DNA from: CAYRNY01 sp964425755
GTDB lineage: Bacteria > Chloroflexota > Anaerolineae > Aggregatilineales > Aggregatilineaceae
Reading direction: 5' to 3'
DNA length: 54,050 bases
Assembly: GCA_964425755.1 (NCBI GenBank)
Contig: CAYRNY010000024.1
Span: forward strand, 1 to 54,050
Shown here: positions 32,101 to 40,174 of the stretch, in pieces
Layout: each line of letters opens with the position of its first letter
How positions within the stretch are numbered: position 1 is the stretch's first letter
The notes under the pieces: generated by a model
Told to the model about the DNA's origin: nothing
What the model saw: only the letters and a program-made list of their open reading frames with translations
Databases searched by the model: none
Translations under genes and position numbers: made by a program

Positions 32101-33054
32101 ATGCGTAGTTTTATGGGGCGTGACATTCTCTCGTTGAAGGACTTCGAGCGTCACGAATATTTTCGCGTGTTTGAAGTAGCAAAGGAACTGGAGCCGTACG
32201 CCCGTGACCGTCGTAACGGCGACCTGTTACGCCACAAGACACTGGTCACGGCATTCTACCAGCCGAGCACGCGTACGCGCCTGGCGACGGAAGCCGCGAT
32301 GCATCGCCTGGGTGGGCATGTGACGGGCTTTGCGGATGCGAAGATGACCCGTGCGGGTGACTTCTACCAGGAAGGCATCCAGGACACGGTCAAGATGCTG
32401 GAATACTACGGCGACGTAATCGCGATGCGTCATTTCCAGCAGGGTGCACCCGCTGAGGCTGCCGAACATGCCAGTGTCCCGGTGATTAACTGCGGTGACG
32501 GCTGGGGCGAACACCCGACGCAGGTGCTCACCGATATGATGACGATCTACCGCGAACGAGGCACGCTTGACGATCTGACCTGGATCTTGATCGGTGACAT
32601 GCGCATGCGCACCATGCACAGCATCAGCTATGCGCTGAGCAAGTTTGACGTGAAAGCCTACGTCATCGCGCCAGACGAAATGTACCTGCTGCCGGAGTTT
32701 GAAGACGAAGTGCGCGGTATGGGCTTCGACTTCGAACGTAAGGAGCATATCGAGCAGGTTATTGGCGAGGCAGATGTGATCTACATGGAGCCGGTTGTGC
32801 AGCCGGACTATACCAAAGCGCGCCAGGAAGCCACGGAAGACAAAGGCCGGACGCCGGCGAATTACCAGGTCACCAAGCAGTTGCTGTTTGAAAAGGCGCG
32901 CAAAGATGCGATCGTGCTGCACTCGCTGCCGCGCCAGGATGAGCTGCTGCCGGACGTTGACAAGACGCGCCACCAGCGCTATTGGGTGGAAGCCTACAAC
33001 GGCGTGTTGATGCGTATGGCGTTGTTGGCTTTAATCCTGGGCGCGGTGGAGTAG
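32101..33054 (+). CDS. ATCase-like carbamoyltransferase of uncertain substrate
   Basis: 317 residues, catalytic-chain size. The carbamoyl-phosphate site is intact: PSTRTR (56-60 in part), MRH (109-111), HPTQ (138-141) and R170 in MRMRTMHS. The region that in E. coli PyrB binds aspartate (R229 and Q231 in TRVQ) reads YMEPVVQP here, so both are missing, and the 80s loop lacks the SxxxK pattern. HPLPR reads HSLPR. The protein is therefore a paralogue that probably uses a different partner, perhaps a ureido or amino acid from purine breakdown, working in the phosphorolysis direction. No pyr genes are near. Plain aspartate carbamoyltransferase is the alternative. Confidence 0.75.
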   Translation: MRSFMGRDILSLKDFERHEYFRVFEVAKELEPYARDRRNGDLLRHKTLVTAFYQPSTRTRLATEAAMHRLGGHVTGFADAKMTRAGDFYQEGIQDTVKMLEYYGDVIAMRHFQQGAPAEAAEHASVPVINCGDGWGEHPTQVLTDMMTIYRERGTLDDLTWILIGDMRMRTMHSISYALSKFDVKAYVIAPDEMYLLPEFEDEVRGMGFDFERKEHIEQVIGEADVIYMEPVVQPDYTKARQEATEDKGRTPANYQVTKQLLFEKARKDAIVLHSLPRQDELLPDVDKTRHQRYWVEAYNGVLMRMALLALILGAVE

Positions 33055-33078
33055 GCGCTTTCCTCGATCTAAACTGTG

Positions 33079-33106
33079 AGGGGCGGTTTACGCGATCGCC
33101 CCTTTT
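33079..33106 (+). terminator. Terminator between the two carbamoyltransferases
   Basis: AGGGGCG (33079-33085), 11-nt loop, CGCCCCT with TTTT (33097-33106). It lies 25 bp after the first gene and may lower expression of the second. Confidence 0.6.
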
Positions 33107-33145
33107 GTGCGACTGCTTGTTTAGCCTGTGAAAGAGGATTGAGAC

Positions 33146-34123
33146 ATGCAAACTTACATGGCCGGGCGTGACATGATCACGACCCAGGAATGGACGCTTG
33201 ACGAGCTGAAGACCGTGTTTGATGTGGCGTTCGATCTTAAGCGGAAACGCGCATTAGGGGAGTCACATGCACTATTGCGTGATAAGGTGCTGGCGATGTT
33301 GTTTTTCTTCTCCAGCACGCGCACCCGCGTGAGTTTCGAGGCGGGTATGGCGCAGTTGGGCGGCCACGCGCAGTTCATCGACTCAACGACGACACAGATC
33401 AAGCACGGCGACACCGGCAAGGAAATCGGCGAGATCATCGGGCGCTACTGTGACGGGATCGCCATCCGCCAGTGTGATTGGGGCGTGGGCAACGACTATA
33501 TTCGCGGTGTTGCCAAGCACAGCCGTGTCCCTGTGCTCAACATGCAGTGCGATCATTTCCACCCGTTCCAGGCGCTTGCCGACATGTTGACGATCTTTGA
33601 GCGCTTCGGGCGGGATGTGCGCGGCAAGACGTTGAATGTGTCCTACGCGTATGCTTCGAGCTACCAGAAACCGATGTCGGCCCCGCAGAGTTTGTTGCTG
33701 CTGGCGACGCGGTTCGGGATGAATGTTCGCCTGACCCGCCCGCCGGAATTTCAGATCATGCCGGAATATGAAGAGCAGGCGAAGGAAAACGCGCGCAAGT
33801 CAGGCGGCAGCTTCGAGGTATTGGACGATTTTGATGCCGGGTTCAAGGGCGCGGACGTGGTCTATCCAAAGAGCTGGGGCGCGATGCTGACCACCACCGA
33901 CGAGCAAGAATCGGCCAAGATCGCAGCCAAGTACAAGGATTGGATCGCCGATGAGCGACGCATGGCCTTAACCAACGAGGGCTACTATATGCATTGCCTG
34001 CCAGCGGACCGCAATATCGAGGTGACCGATGCGGTGATCGATGGGCCGCAAAGTCTGGTGTATGACGAGGCGGAAAATCGTCTGCATGTCCAGAAGGCGG
34101 TCATGGCACTGACGATGCGTTAG
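33146..34123 (+). CDS. ygeW: YgeW-like knotted carbamoyltransferase
   Basis: 325 residues. Carbamoyl-phosphate motif SSTRTR (56-61), second-substrate and fold blocks MQCDHFHPFQALADML, VSYAYASSYQKPMSAPQSLL, ARKSGGSFEVLDDF, VVYPKSWGAML and YYMHCLPAD near 285-293. These match E. coli YgeW (AYSPSYGKPLSVPQ, KASGGSF, YPKSWAP, YMHCLPAD) from memory; the central knot is a feature of this group. E. coli YgeW is thought to take part in ureide or purine breakdown, moving a carbamoyl group to phosphate; the true amino substrate is unsettled. HPTQ reads HPFQ. Followed after 148 bp by carbamate kinase. Confidence 0.82.
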   Translation: MQTYMAGRDMITTQEWTLDELKTVFDVAFDLKRKRALGESHALLRDKVLAMLFFFSSTRTRVSFEAGMAQLGGHAQFIDSTTTQIKHGDTGKEIGEIIGRYCDGIAIRQCDWGVGNDYIRGVAKHSRVPVLNMQCDHFHPFQALADMLTIFERFGRDVRGKTLNVSYAYASSYQKPMSAPQSLLLLATRFGMNVRLTRPPEFQIMPEYEEQAKENARKSGGSFEVLDDFDAGFKGADVVYPKSWGAMLTTTDEQESAKIAAKYKDWIADERRMALTNEGYYMHCLPADRNIEVTDAVIDGPQSLVYDEAENRLHVQKAVMALTMR

Positions 34124-34271
34124 CTTGCGTGATTAGCACGCAAAATCGTGTGTGTGCGTGTATCGTATTCAGAGTCTCGAGCCGATCAACTGTTACGTTC
34201 AGGCTGGTCGGCTTTCCTAATCCATGTCGACTACATAGACTATCGATAAAGATTTTGAGGAAGGTAAACCT

Positions 34272-35228
34272 ATGCCATCAGCAAAGACTGCTGTCATCGC
34301 AATTGGCGGAAACTCCTTGATCAGGGACAAGAAAAAGACGGGCATCGAATTCCAATGGGGTGCTGTTGTCGAAACCGCGCGGCATATTGTGGAAATGATC
34401 GCAGAGGGCTGGCGCGTGGTGATCACGCACGGGAACGGCCCGCAGGTCGGCTTTATCCTGCGCCGTAACGAGCTGGCTGCGCAGGTCGAGGGCATGCATA
34501 CCACGCCGATGGACATCATCGGTGCTGATACGCAGGGCAGCATCGGTTATATGCTTCAACAGGCGCTTGATAATGAACTGCGCCAACTCGGTATTCGACG
34601 CGGCGTCGTGACGGTTGTGACCCAGACGCTTGTGGACCGCGATGATCCGGCGTTTCAGGACCCTAACAAACCGATTGGCGCGTTTATGGAGAAAGAAGAG
34701 GCGCAGCGGTTCATTGATGAAGGGTGGACCGTGGTTGAGGACGCCGGGCGCGGCTATCGTCGCGTAGTGCCGTCGCCCCTTCCGATCGAGATCATCGAGT
34801 TGGACGCGATCAATGCGCTGGTCGAACGCAACTTCATCGTGATATGCACTGGCGGTGGTGGCATACCGGTGATCCGGAATGAACAGGGTGACTTGCGCGG
34901 CGTGAACGCCGTGATCGACAAAGATCGTGGCACCGCGCTCCTGGCCAGCGGCTTGAAAGCAGATTTGTTTGTCATCTCAACCGCGGTCGAAAAGGTGGCG
35001 CTGAATTTCGGAAAGCCCAATCAGAAGGACCTGGATATGATGACGCTGGCCGAAGCCAGGCGGTACATGGAAGAAGGACATTTCGCGCCGGGCAGCATGT
35101 ACCCCAAGATCGAAGCGATTATAACGTATCTGGCAAATGGCGGGCCTAAGGCGCTCATCACCAATCCGGACAACATCGCGCGGGCGCTGGCCGGTGAAAC
35201 CGGCACGGTAGTCGTGCCCGGCGCATAA
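34272..35228 (+). CDS. arcC: Carbamate kinase
   Basis: 318 residues of the ArcC/YqeA family. Blocks: AVIAIGGNSLIRD at the start, ITHGNGPQVGFILRR with the nucleophile-binding GNGPQVG, TVVTQTLVDRDDPAFQDPNK, VICTGGGGIPVIR, VIDKDRGTALLASGLKADLF and PGSMYPKIEAIITYL. It moves phosphate from carbamoyl phosphate to ADP, making ATP, ammonia and CO2. Following two carbamoyltransferases, it completes an energy-yielding ureide route. ATG at 34272, with GAGGAAGG 7 nt upstream. E. coli yqeA in the same cluster is the closest functional parallel. Confidence 0.93.
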   Translation: MPSAKTAVIAIGGNSLIRDKKKTGIEFQWGAVVETARHIVEMIAEGWRVVITHGNGPQVGFILRRNELAAQVEGMHTTPMDIIGADTQGSIGYMLQQALDNELRQLGIRRGVVTVVTQTLVDRDDPAFQDPNKPIGAFMEKEEAQRFIDEGWTVVEDAGRGYRRVVPSPLPIEIIELDAINALVERNFIVICTGGGGIPVIRNEQGDLRGVNAVIDKDRGTALLASGLKADLFVISTAVEKVALNFGKPNQKDLDMMTLAEARRYMEEGHFAPGSMYPKIEAIITYLANGGPKALITNPDNIARALAGETGTVVVPGA

Positions 35229-35238
35229 GGATATCGTA

Positions 35239-36498
35239 ATGTTTGTCGCTGAGCTGAGATGTGTCGTCTGCGGGCGGCGGTTTGCGCCCGGTGACGTGAC
35301 CTATACCTGCCCGGACTGTGGGCAGGTTGGCACGTTGGATGTCATCTACGATCTGGACGCGCTGCAGGCGGCGGTGACGCGGGAAGCTATCGAACGCAGC
35401 CTGCAGCCGTCGCTGTGGCGTTACAAGCCCTTGCTGCCCATCGCGCAGGAAGCCGTCGAGCCTCCGCTGGCGGTAGGCTGGACGCCGCTTTATGAGACGC
35501 CGCGCTTGGCGGAGGCGCTGGGGCTGGCGAAAGCGTGGGTGAAAGATGATGGGCGCAACCCGACGGGATCGCTTAAAGACCGTGCCAGCGCGTTGATCGT
35601 GGCGCGCGCGCTCGACGAAGGGACCGAAGTGGTCACGACGGCCAGCACGGGCAATGCTGCGGCGGCCCTGGCTGGTCTTGCGGCGAGTGTCGGCTTGCCC
35701 GCTGTGATCTTTGTGCCGCAATCTGCGCCGGAAGCTAAGATCGCTCAGCTGCTGATCTACGGCGCGAAGGTGATGCTGGTGCAGGGCAACTACGACAACG
35801 CGTTTGATCTGGCGGTGGAAGCGTCTGAGCGCTACGGGTGGTACAACCGCAATACCGGCATGAATCCGTATACGCTGGAGGGGAAGAAGACCGTCGCTTA
35901 CGAAATCGCGGAGCAGTTGGCCTGGCAGGTACCAGACGTGGTCGCGGTGAGCGTCGGCGATGGCAATATCATCAGCGGAGTGGACAAGGGCTTCAAGGAC
36001 CTTTTCGATCTAGGCTGGATTGAACGCATGCCACGTTTGCTGGGCGTCCAGGCTGAAGGCAGCGCGGCCTGCTACCAGGTATGGCAGGCGGGCAGCGATC
36101 CGGCCATGATGGAGCCGATCAACGCGCAGACCGTCGCCGACAGCATCGCGGCTGACCTGCCGCGCGATCGTGTGAAGGCGGTACGCGCAGTGCGTGAAAG
36201 CAATGGCGCGTTTGTTGCGGTGCCGGACCAGGCTATTCTGGAGGGAATCCCACGTCTCGCGCAGTTGACGGGCGTTTTTGCCGAACCGGCGGCTGCCTCG
36301 GTCTATGCCGGGGTGCGTGCGGCATTAGGCGAGGGACACATCACGCCGGATGAGAGCGTGGTGCTGCTGGTAACGGGTAACGGTCTGAAAGATATCAGAA
36401 GCGCGATGCGCGTCGCCGGTGAAGGCTACACCATTGCGCCGGATATCGTGGAAGTGGAGAAGGTTCGGCAGGCGTTAGGATTGCCTTCGTTTAGCTGA
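35239..36498 (+). CDS. Threonine synthase-like PLP enzyme
   Basis: 419 residues of fold-type II PLP enzymes. An N-terminal zinc-ribbon-like part (LRCVVCGRRF; YTCPDCGQVG) is found in many archaeal-type threonine synthases. The PLP lysine lies in NPTGSLKDRASALIV and the phosphate loop in TTASTGNAAAALAGLA. It starts 10 bp after carbamate kinase. Threonine synthase makes threonine from O-phosphohomoserine; in this context a lyase of diaminopropionate or ureido acid type, like YgeX, is possible. I prefer a cautious family-level name. Confidence 0.75.
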   Translation: MFVAELRCVVCGRRFAPGDVTYTCPDCGQVGTLDVIYDLDALQAAVTREAIERSLQPSLWRYKPLLPIAQEAVEPPLAVGWTPLYETPRLAEALGLAKAWVKDDGRNPTGSLKDRASALIVARALDEGTEVVTTASTGNAAAALAGLAASVGLPAVIFVPQSAPEAKIAQLLIYGAKVMLVQGNYDNAFDLAVEASERYGWYNRNTGMNPYTLEGKKTVAYEIAEQLAWQVPDVVAVSVGDGNIISGVDKGFKDLFDLGWIERMPRLLGVQAEGSAACYQVWQAGSDPAMMEPINAQTVADSIAADLPRDRVKAVRAVRESNGAFVAVPDQAILEGIPRLAQLTGVFAEPAAASVYAGVRAALGEGHITPDESVVLLVTGNGLKDIRSAMRVAGEGYTIAPDIVEVEKVRQALGLPSFS

Positions 36499-36577
36499 TC
36501 TGAAGGTCTGCCGGGGGTCGCTTTTGGGTTTTCAATCGGTTACAATGAACTTGAACGCTGCGTCTGCTGGAGGTTCG

Positions 36578-37582
36578 ATGCGTCAAGAGCCTGTCGTCTC
36601 TGTTATTGCGCCGGTTTACAACGAAGAAGGTAACCTGGAGCGGTTGTACCAGCGCGTGTCTGAGGTGCTCGATTCTACCGGTGAACCGTGGGAAATGGTG
36701 CTCATCAATGACGGGAGCCGTGATCGTTCGCTGGAGATCATGCGCGCGCTGCATGAACGCGATGCGCGGGTGCGCGTGATCAGTTTCGCACGTAATTTCG
36801 GACATCAGAATGCCGTGACGGCGGGTATGGACTACGCGCGCGGGGATGCGGTGATCATCATCGACGCGGATCTGCAGGACCCTCCTGAAGTGATGCTGCA
36901 ACTGCTGGATAAGTGGCGTGAAGGTTATCACGTCGTCTACGCTGTGCGATCGGAACGCAAGGGCGAGACATGGTTCAAGAAATTCACAGCCAAGATGTTT
37001 TACCGTTTTATCTACCGCATCACGGACGTGGACATCCCGGTTGATACCGGCGATTTCCGGCTGATGGACCGGCAGGTTGTCGACGCGGTGAACACCATGC
37101 GTGAGCACAACCGGTTCATCCGGGGCATGACCAGTTGGGTCGGGTTCCGGCAGACGGGCGTGTTTTACGTGCGTCAGGAGCGTTTCGCAGGGGAGACCAA
37201 GTATCCGCTGCGAAAGATGTTCCGTTTTGCGATGGATGCCATTACCGGGTTTTCCTTTTTTCCGCTGCAGGTCACGATATTCGCAAGTCTGGTACTGGCT
37301 TTGATCGCGGTCCTGGCGGTCCCTGTGGTCGCGTTTTTGCGGTTATCGGAGAGCCAGCTTCAGTTTGAGGGACAGGCGACAACACTGGTTGTGTTGTTGC
37401 TGTTGAGTTCCTTCCAACTGTTCTTTTTCTTCATCATGGGGCAGTATGTAGCGCGCATCTACGACGAGGTACGCCGGCGGCCCCTGTATGTGGTTGCCGA
37501 AGTCCTTGACGAGGACGGCGGTCAGGATCCGCCACCGGTTGAGGTGCAGGAAGAACCGCAGGCTGGAAAACCGGTGCAATAA
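36578..37582 (+). CDS. Polyprenyl-phosphate glycosyltransferase (GT2, DPM1/GtrB-like)
   Basis: 334 residues from the ATG at 36578, preceded by GGAGG at 4 nt. GT2 motifs: VSVIAPVYNEEGNLERLYQR, LINDGSRDRS, then DADLQDPPEVM with the metal-binding Asp residues. Residues about 225-300 contain two membrane helices (FPLQVTIFASLVLALIAVLA; TTLVVLLLLSSFQLFFFFIM), as in GtrB/ArnC-like enzymes that load a sugar onto a lipid carrier. The C-terminus is Pro/Glu-rich. It breaks the metabolic run and probably has its own role in the cell envelope. Confidence 0.85.
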   Translation: MRQEPVVSVIAPVYNEEGNLERLYQRVSEVLDSTGEPWEMVLINDGSRDRSLEIMRALHERDARVRVISFARNFGHQNAVTAGMDYARGDAVIIIDADLQDPPEVMLQLLDKWREGYHVVYAVRSERKGETWFKKFTAKMFYRFIYRITDVDIPVDTGDFRLMDRQVVDAVNTMREHNRFIRGMTSWVGFRQTGVFYVRQERFAGETKYPLRKMFRFAMDAITGFSFFPLQVTIFASLVLALIAVLAVPVVAFLRLSESQLQFEGQATTLVVLLLLSSFQLFFFFIMGQYVARIYDEVRRRPLYVVAEVLDEDGGQDPPPVEVQEEPQAGKPVQ

Positions 37583-37633
37583 TGAGGGGGCCTTTGAGAT
37601 GTACGTGATGGTTGATGGGGAGGAACAGGTGTC

Positions 37634-37894
37634 GTGACGGATAAACCGCAGCCGAGCGACGCGAGCAATCCATCTGATCTCGATCAGGTGCAAGAATACC
37701 AGCGGTTGATCCTGGCCTATGAGTCGCTGGACGAACAGGTTGATAACTTGCTGGCAGAGTATAATGGGGCGACGGAGAATATGCCGGAAACGGCCTATCA
37801 TCGCTACCGGGAACTTGCGCGCCGCCGCGACTTCATCTATCACCAGATGAAAGCCCTGGAACGGCAACTGTTTTCGGACGATGACGCATCCTGA
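37634..37894 (+). CDS. Hypothetical helical protein, 86 residues
   Basis: A GTG start at 37634, with GGAGG 11 nt upstream. Acidic, single long helix pair (QRLILAYESLDEQVDNLLAE; YHRYRELARRRDFIYHQMKA). No family recognised. Its position 51 bp after the glycosyltransferase suggests cotranscription. Confidence 0.6.
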   Translation: MTDKPQPSDASNPSDLDQVQEYQRLILAYESLDEQVDNLLAEYNGATENMPETAYHRYRELARRRDFIYHQMKALERQLFSDDDAS

Positions 37895-38017
37895 AATGCG
37901 GCGGGCTGGCTGTGAGGTGACAATTTGTGAGCTATCGTGCGGCTCTTGCGCAATCCAGCTAGGCATGATGCGTAAGGACTGACCTCATTCAAAACGTATT
38001 TAGGAGAGAACTTCACT

Positions 38018-39424
38018 GTGTCCATAGAACGTAAGCTTATCACCGGTCCGACGTTTGAAGAAATGCTTCACCCGCAAAAGATCGATCCGGAAATCAGGGC
38101 TAAGGCCCACGAAGCCAGAACCTCGGATCCGCTAGACTCGATCAACCTCTTTAACATTACCTGGCGTGATTTCAACAATCAGATTCAGCACATCGTCCTG
38201 CCGCCTGAACTGACCGGCGTGGATACGCCGATCGCCGTGCTGACCAGTATTCACTTTCCGACGCGCAGTCACAAGGTTGGCGCGACATACTCCGTGCTGC
38301 TGGAAAAAGAGTTATTTGGTGATGTGGACCCCTGGAACCACACGCTGATTTGGCCGTCGACAGGGAACTATGGCATCGGCGGTGCCTATGTTGCGGGACG
38401 CATGGGCTGCAACAGCATCGTGATCCTGCCGGAAGAGATGAGCCAGGAACGCTTTGACATGATCGAGGAGTACGGCGCGAAGGTCATCAAGACGCCGGGC
38501 TGCGAGAGCAACGTCAAGGAGATTTACGACAAAGTCAAAGAGCTGCTGGCCAGCGACCCGAACATGCGCAACCTCAACCAGTTCGAGGTCATGGGGAACT
38601 ATCGTTTCCACTACTATGTGACGGGTAACACCATCATTGATCTGGCGAAGCAGTTGGCGGAGCAGGGGATCGGTGGCGGTAAGGTGTCGGCGTATGTGTC
38701 CGCAATGGGCAGCGCCGGGACGATCGCGGCGGGTGACCGCTTGAAGCAAGAGTGGCACGATCACAAGATCGTCGGTCTGGAGCCGGTTCAGTGCCCGACG
38801 CTTGCGCTTAACGGCTACGGGGGCCATGACATCCAGGGCATCGGCGATAAGCATGTGACCTGGATACACAACGTCAACAACATGGACGCGATCATGTTGA
38901 TCGATGACATCGAAACCAAGCTCGCGTTGCAGGTTTTCGCGGATGAGGGCGGCTTGAAGGCGCTCACCGATCAGATTGGCGTGCCGAAGAAAGCCGTTGA
39001 TTACCTCAAAACGCGCGTCGGCATCAGCAGCCTCTGCAATATTTTCGGTGCGATCAAAACGGTGAAATACTACGGGCTGGGGCCGGACGACCTAGTGGTT
39101 ACGGTAGCTACCGATGGCCTGGACCGTTATGGCAGCGTGATGAATGATATGCGCCGTGATTACGGGGTGGTTGACGAGGTCGAAGGCGTTGCGCGGGTGC
39201 GTAGCCTGTTTCACGGCTTGCGGACCGATTATGTCTGGGAAGGCAACTGGGAGAATCGCGCCCGGTGGCATAATTTGAAGTATTACACCTGGGTTGAACA
39301 ACAGGGCAAGTCGGTTGAGGAACTTGATGCCCAGAAAGATCAGGCGTGGTGGGAAGCTCAGCAAAAGCTTGTGCAGGATATCGACGCCAAGCTGCTTGAG
39401 TACCGCGCGACCGGCAAGATCTAA
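38018..39424 (+). CDS. PLP-dependent enzyme, fold type II, unknown substrate
   Basis: 468 residues, longer than cysteine synthases (about 310) or YgeX (about 400). The likely PLP lysine is in TRSHKVGATYSVL, followed by WPSTGNYGIGGAYVAGRMGC, which fits the substrate/phosphate-loop TGN pattern, and AYVSAMGSAGTIAAGDRLKQ, which fits the Gly-rich phosphate site. The C-terminus carries about 110 extra residues, ending in a Trp/Lys/Glu-rich helix. Start: GTG at 38018 with AGGAGAG about 10 nt upstream. Related proteins are annotated as cysteine synthase-like. The setting suggests beta-elimination of an amino or ureido acid from purine breakdown. Confidence 0.7.
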   Translation: MSIERKLITGPTFEEMLHPQKIDPEIRAKAHEARTSDPLDSINLFNITWRDFNNQIQHIVLPPELTGVDTPIAVLTSIHFPTRSHKVGATYSVLLEKELFGDVDPWNHTLIWPSTGNYGIGGAYVAGRMGCNSIVILPEEMSQERFDMIEEYGAKVIKTPGCESNVKEIYDKVKELLASDPNMRNLNQFEVMGNYRFHYYVTGNTIIDLAKQLAEQGIGGGKVSAYVSAMGSAGTIAAGDRLKQEWHDHKIVGLEPVQCPTLALNGYGGHDIQGIGDKHVTWIHNVNNMDAIMLIDDIETKLALQVFADEGGLKALTDQIGVPKKAVDYLKTRVGISSLCNIFGAIKTVKYYGLGPDDLVVTVATDGLDRYGSVMNDMRRDYGVVDEVEGVARVRSLFHGLRTDYVWEGNWENRARWHNLKYYTWVEQQGKSVEELDAQKDQAWWEAQQKLVQDIDAKLLEYRATGKI

Positions 39425-39472
39425 ACTCGCGGCAGCACGCATCGCAAGGTGCGTGCAGGCAGGGAGATCGGC

Positions 39473-40174
39473 GTGTATCCTGAGGACCGGGTGCTGGTCG
39501 GTGTGATTAACCGCAAGCGCGACCTGGATAAGGCGCGCTATGAACACTGGTACCGCGTACCGCAGGGCCGGGCCCGTCACGGGATACACGCTGAATATCT
39601 GGCGTTCTTCCTGAGTCGCCAGTTCAAAGAGTTGAACGGCGGGATTCACTATTACGCGCGGCTCACGGGGTATGAGCTCGCCCGGCGACGTGACTTGTTG
39701 CCAGAGGAAGCCAACCATCCCCGCGCCGACAACGTGTATCATAAGCTGCAATTTGGCGAACTGCGGCGCAAGGACCCGCCGGTACTGAACCCGACCAAGC
39801 GCCCAATAACGTTCATCTACACGACGTGGGATCGTTTTGAGCAGGCGCGTGAAATCGCCGACCTGTACAGCGAGGCCGATCACTTTGTTGACCGCGTGTT
39901 TCACGCGTTGGAGCGCAGGGGCGTGCGCGGGGAGCGAATCTGGGAAGTCGAACGATTCAGCGAAGATAGTGGCGCACAGATTCGGGTGGTGTGCAATGAT
40001 GGGACGGTGATCGCGTCAACCGCCCTGCGCAGTGAAGATGTCATCCAGCTTGAGGTGGACCGTGCGCAGGAAGCCGTGCGCTTCAGTGTTGAGGCGATCT
40101 TGAAGGCGATTGCAGAGTACGGCGGGTTACGAATGGCAAATCTTCCCTTAGATGAAGCAGACACAAGCTCATGA
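39473..40174 (+). CDS. Conserved hypothetical protein, 233 residues
   Basis: The GTG at 39473 has AGGGAG 6 nt upstream; a GTG at 39449 lacks one. The first 115 residues (VYPEDRVLVGVINRKRDLDK, RYEHWYRVPQGRARHGIHAE, HYYARLTGYELARRRDLLPE) look like a compact alpha/beta domain rich in Arg, Tyr and His. The second part, IADLYSEADHFVDRVFHALE to EAVRFSVEAILKAIAEYGG, looks like a nuclease- or DNA-binding-like fold, but no active-site motif is certain. It overlaps the SsnA gene by ATGA. Family and role unknown. Confidence 0.6.
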   Translation: MYPEDRVLVGVINRKRDLDKARYEHWYRVPQGRARHGIHAEYLAFFLSRQFKELNGGIHYYARLTGYELARRRDLLPEEANHPRADNVYHKLQFGELRRKDPPVLNPTKRPITFIYTTWDRFEQAREIADLYSEADHFVDRVFHALERRGVRGERIWEVERFSEDSGAQIRVVCNDGTVIASTALRSEDVIQLEVDRAQEAVRFSVEAILKAIAEYGGLRMANLPLDEADTSS

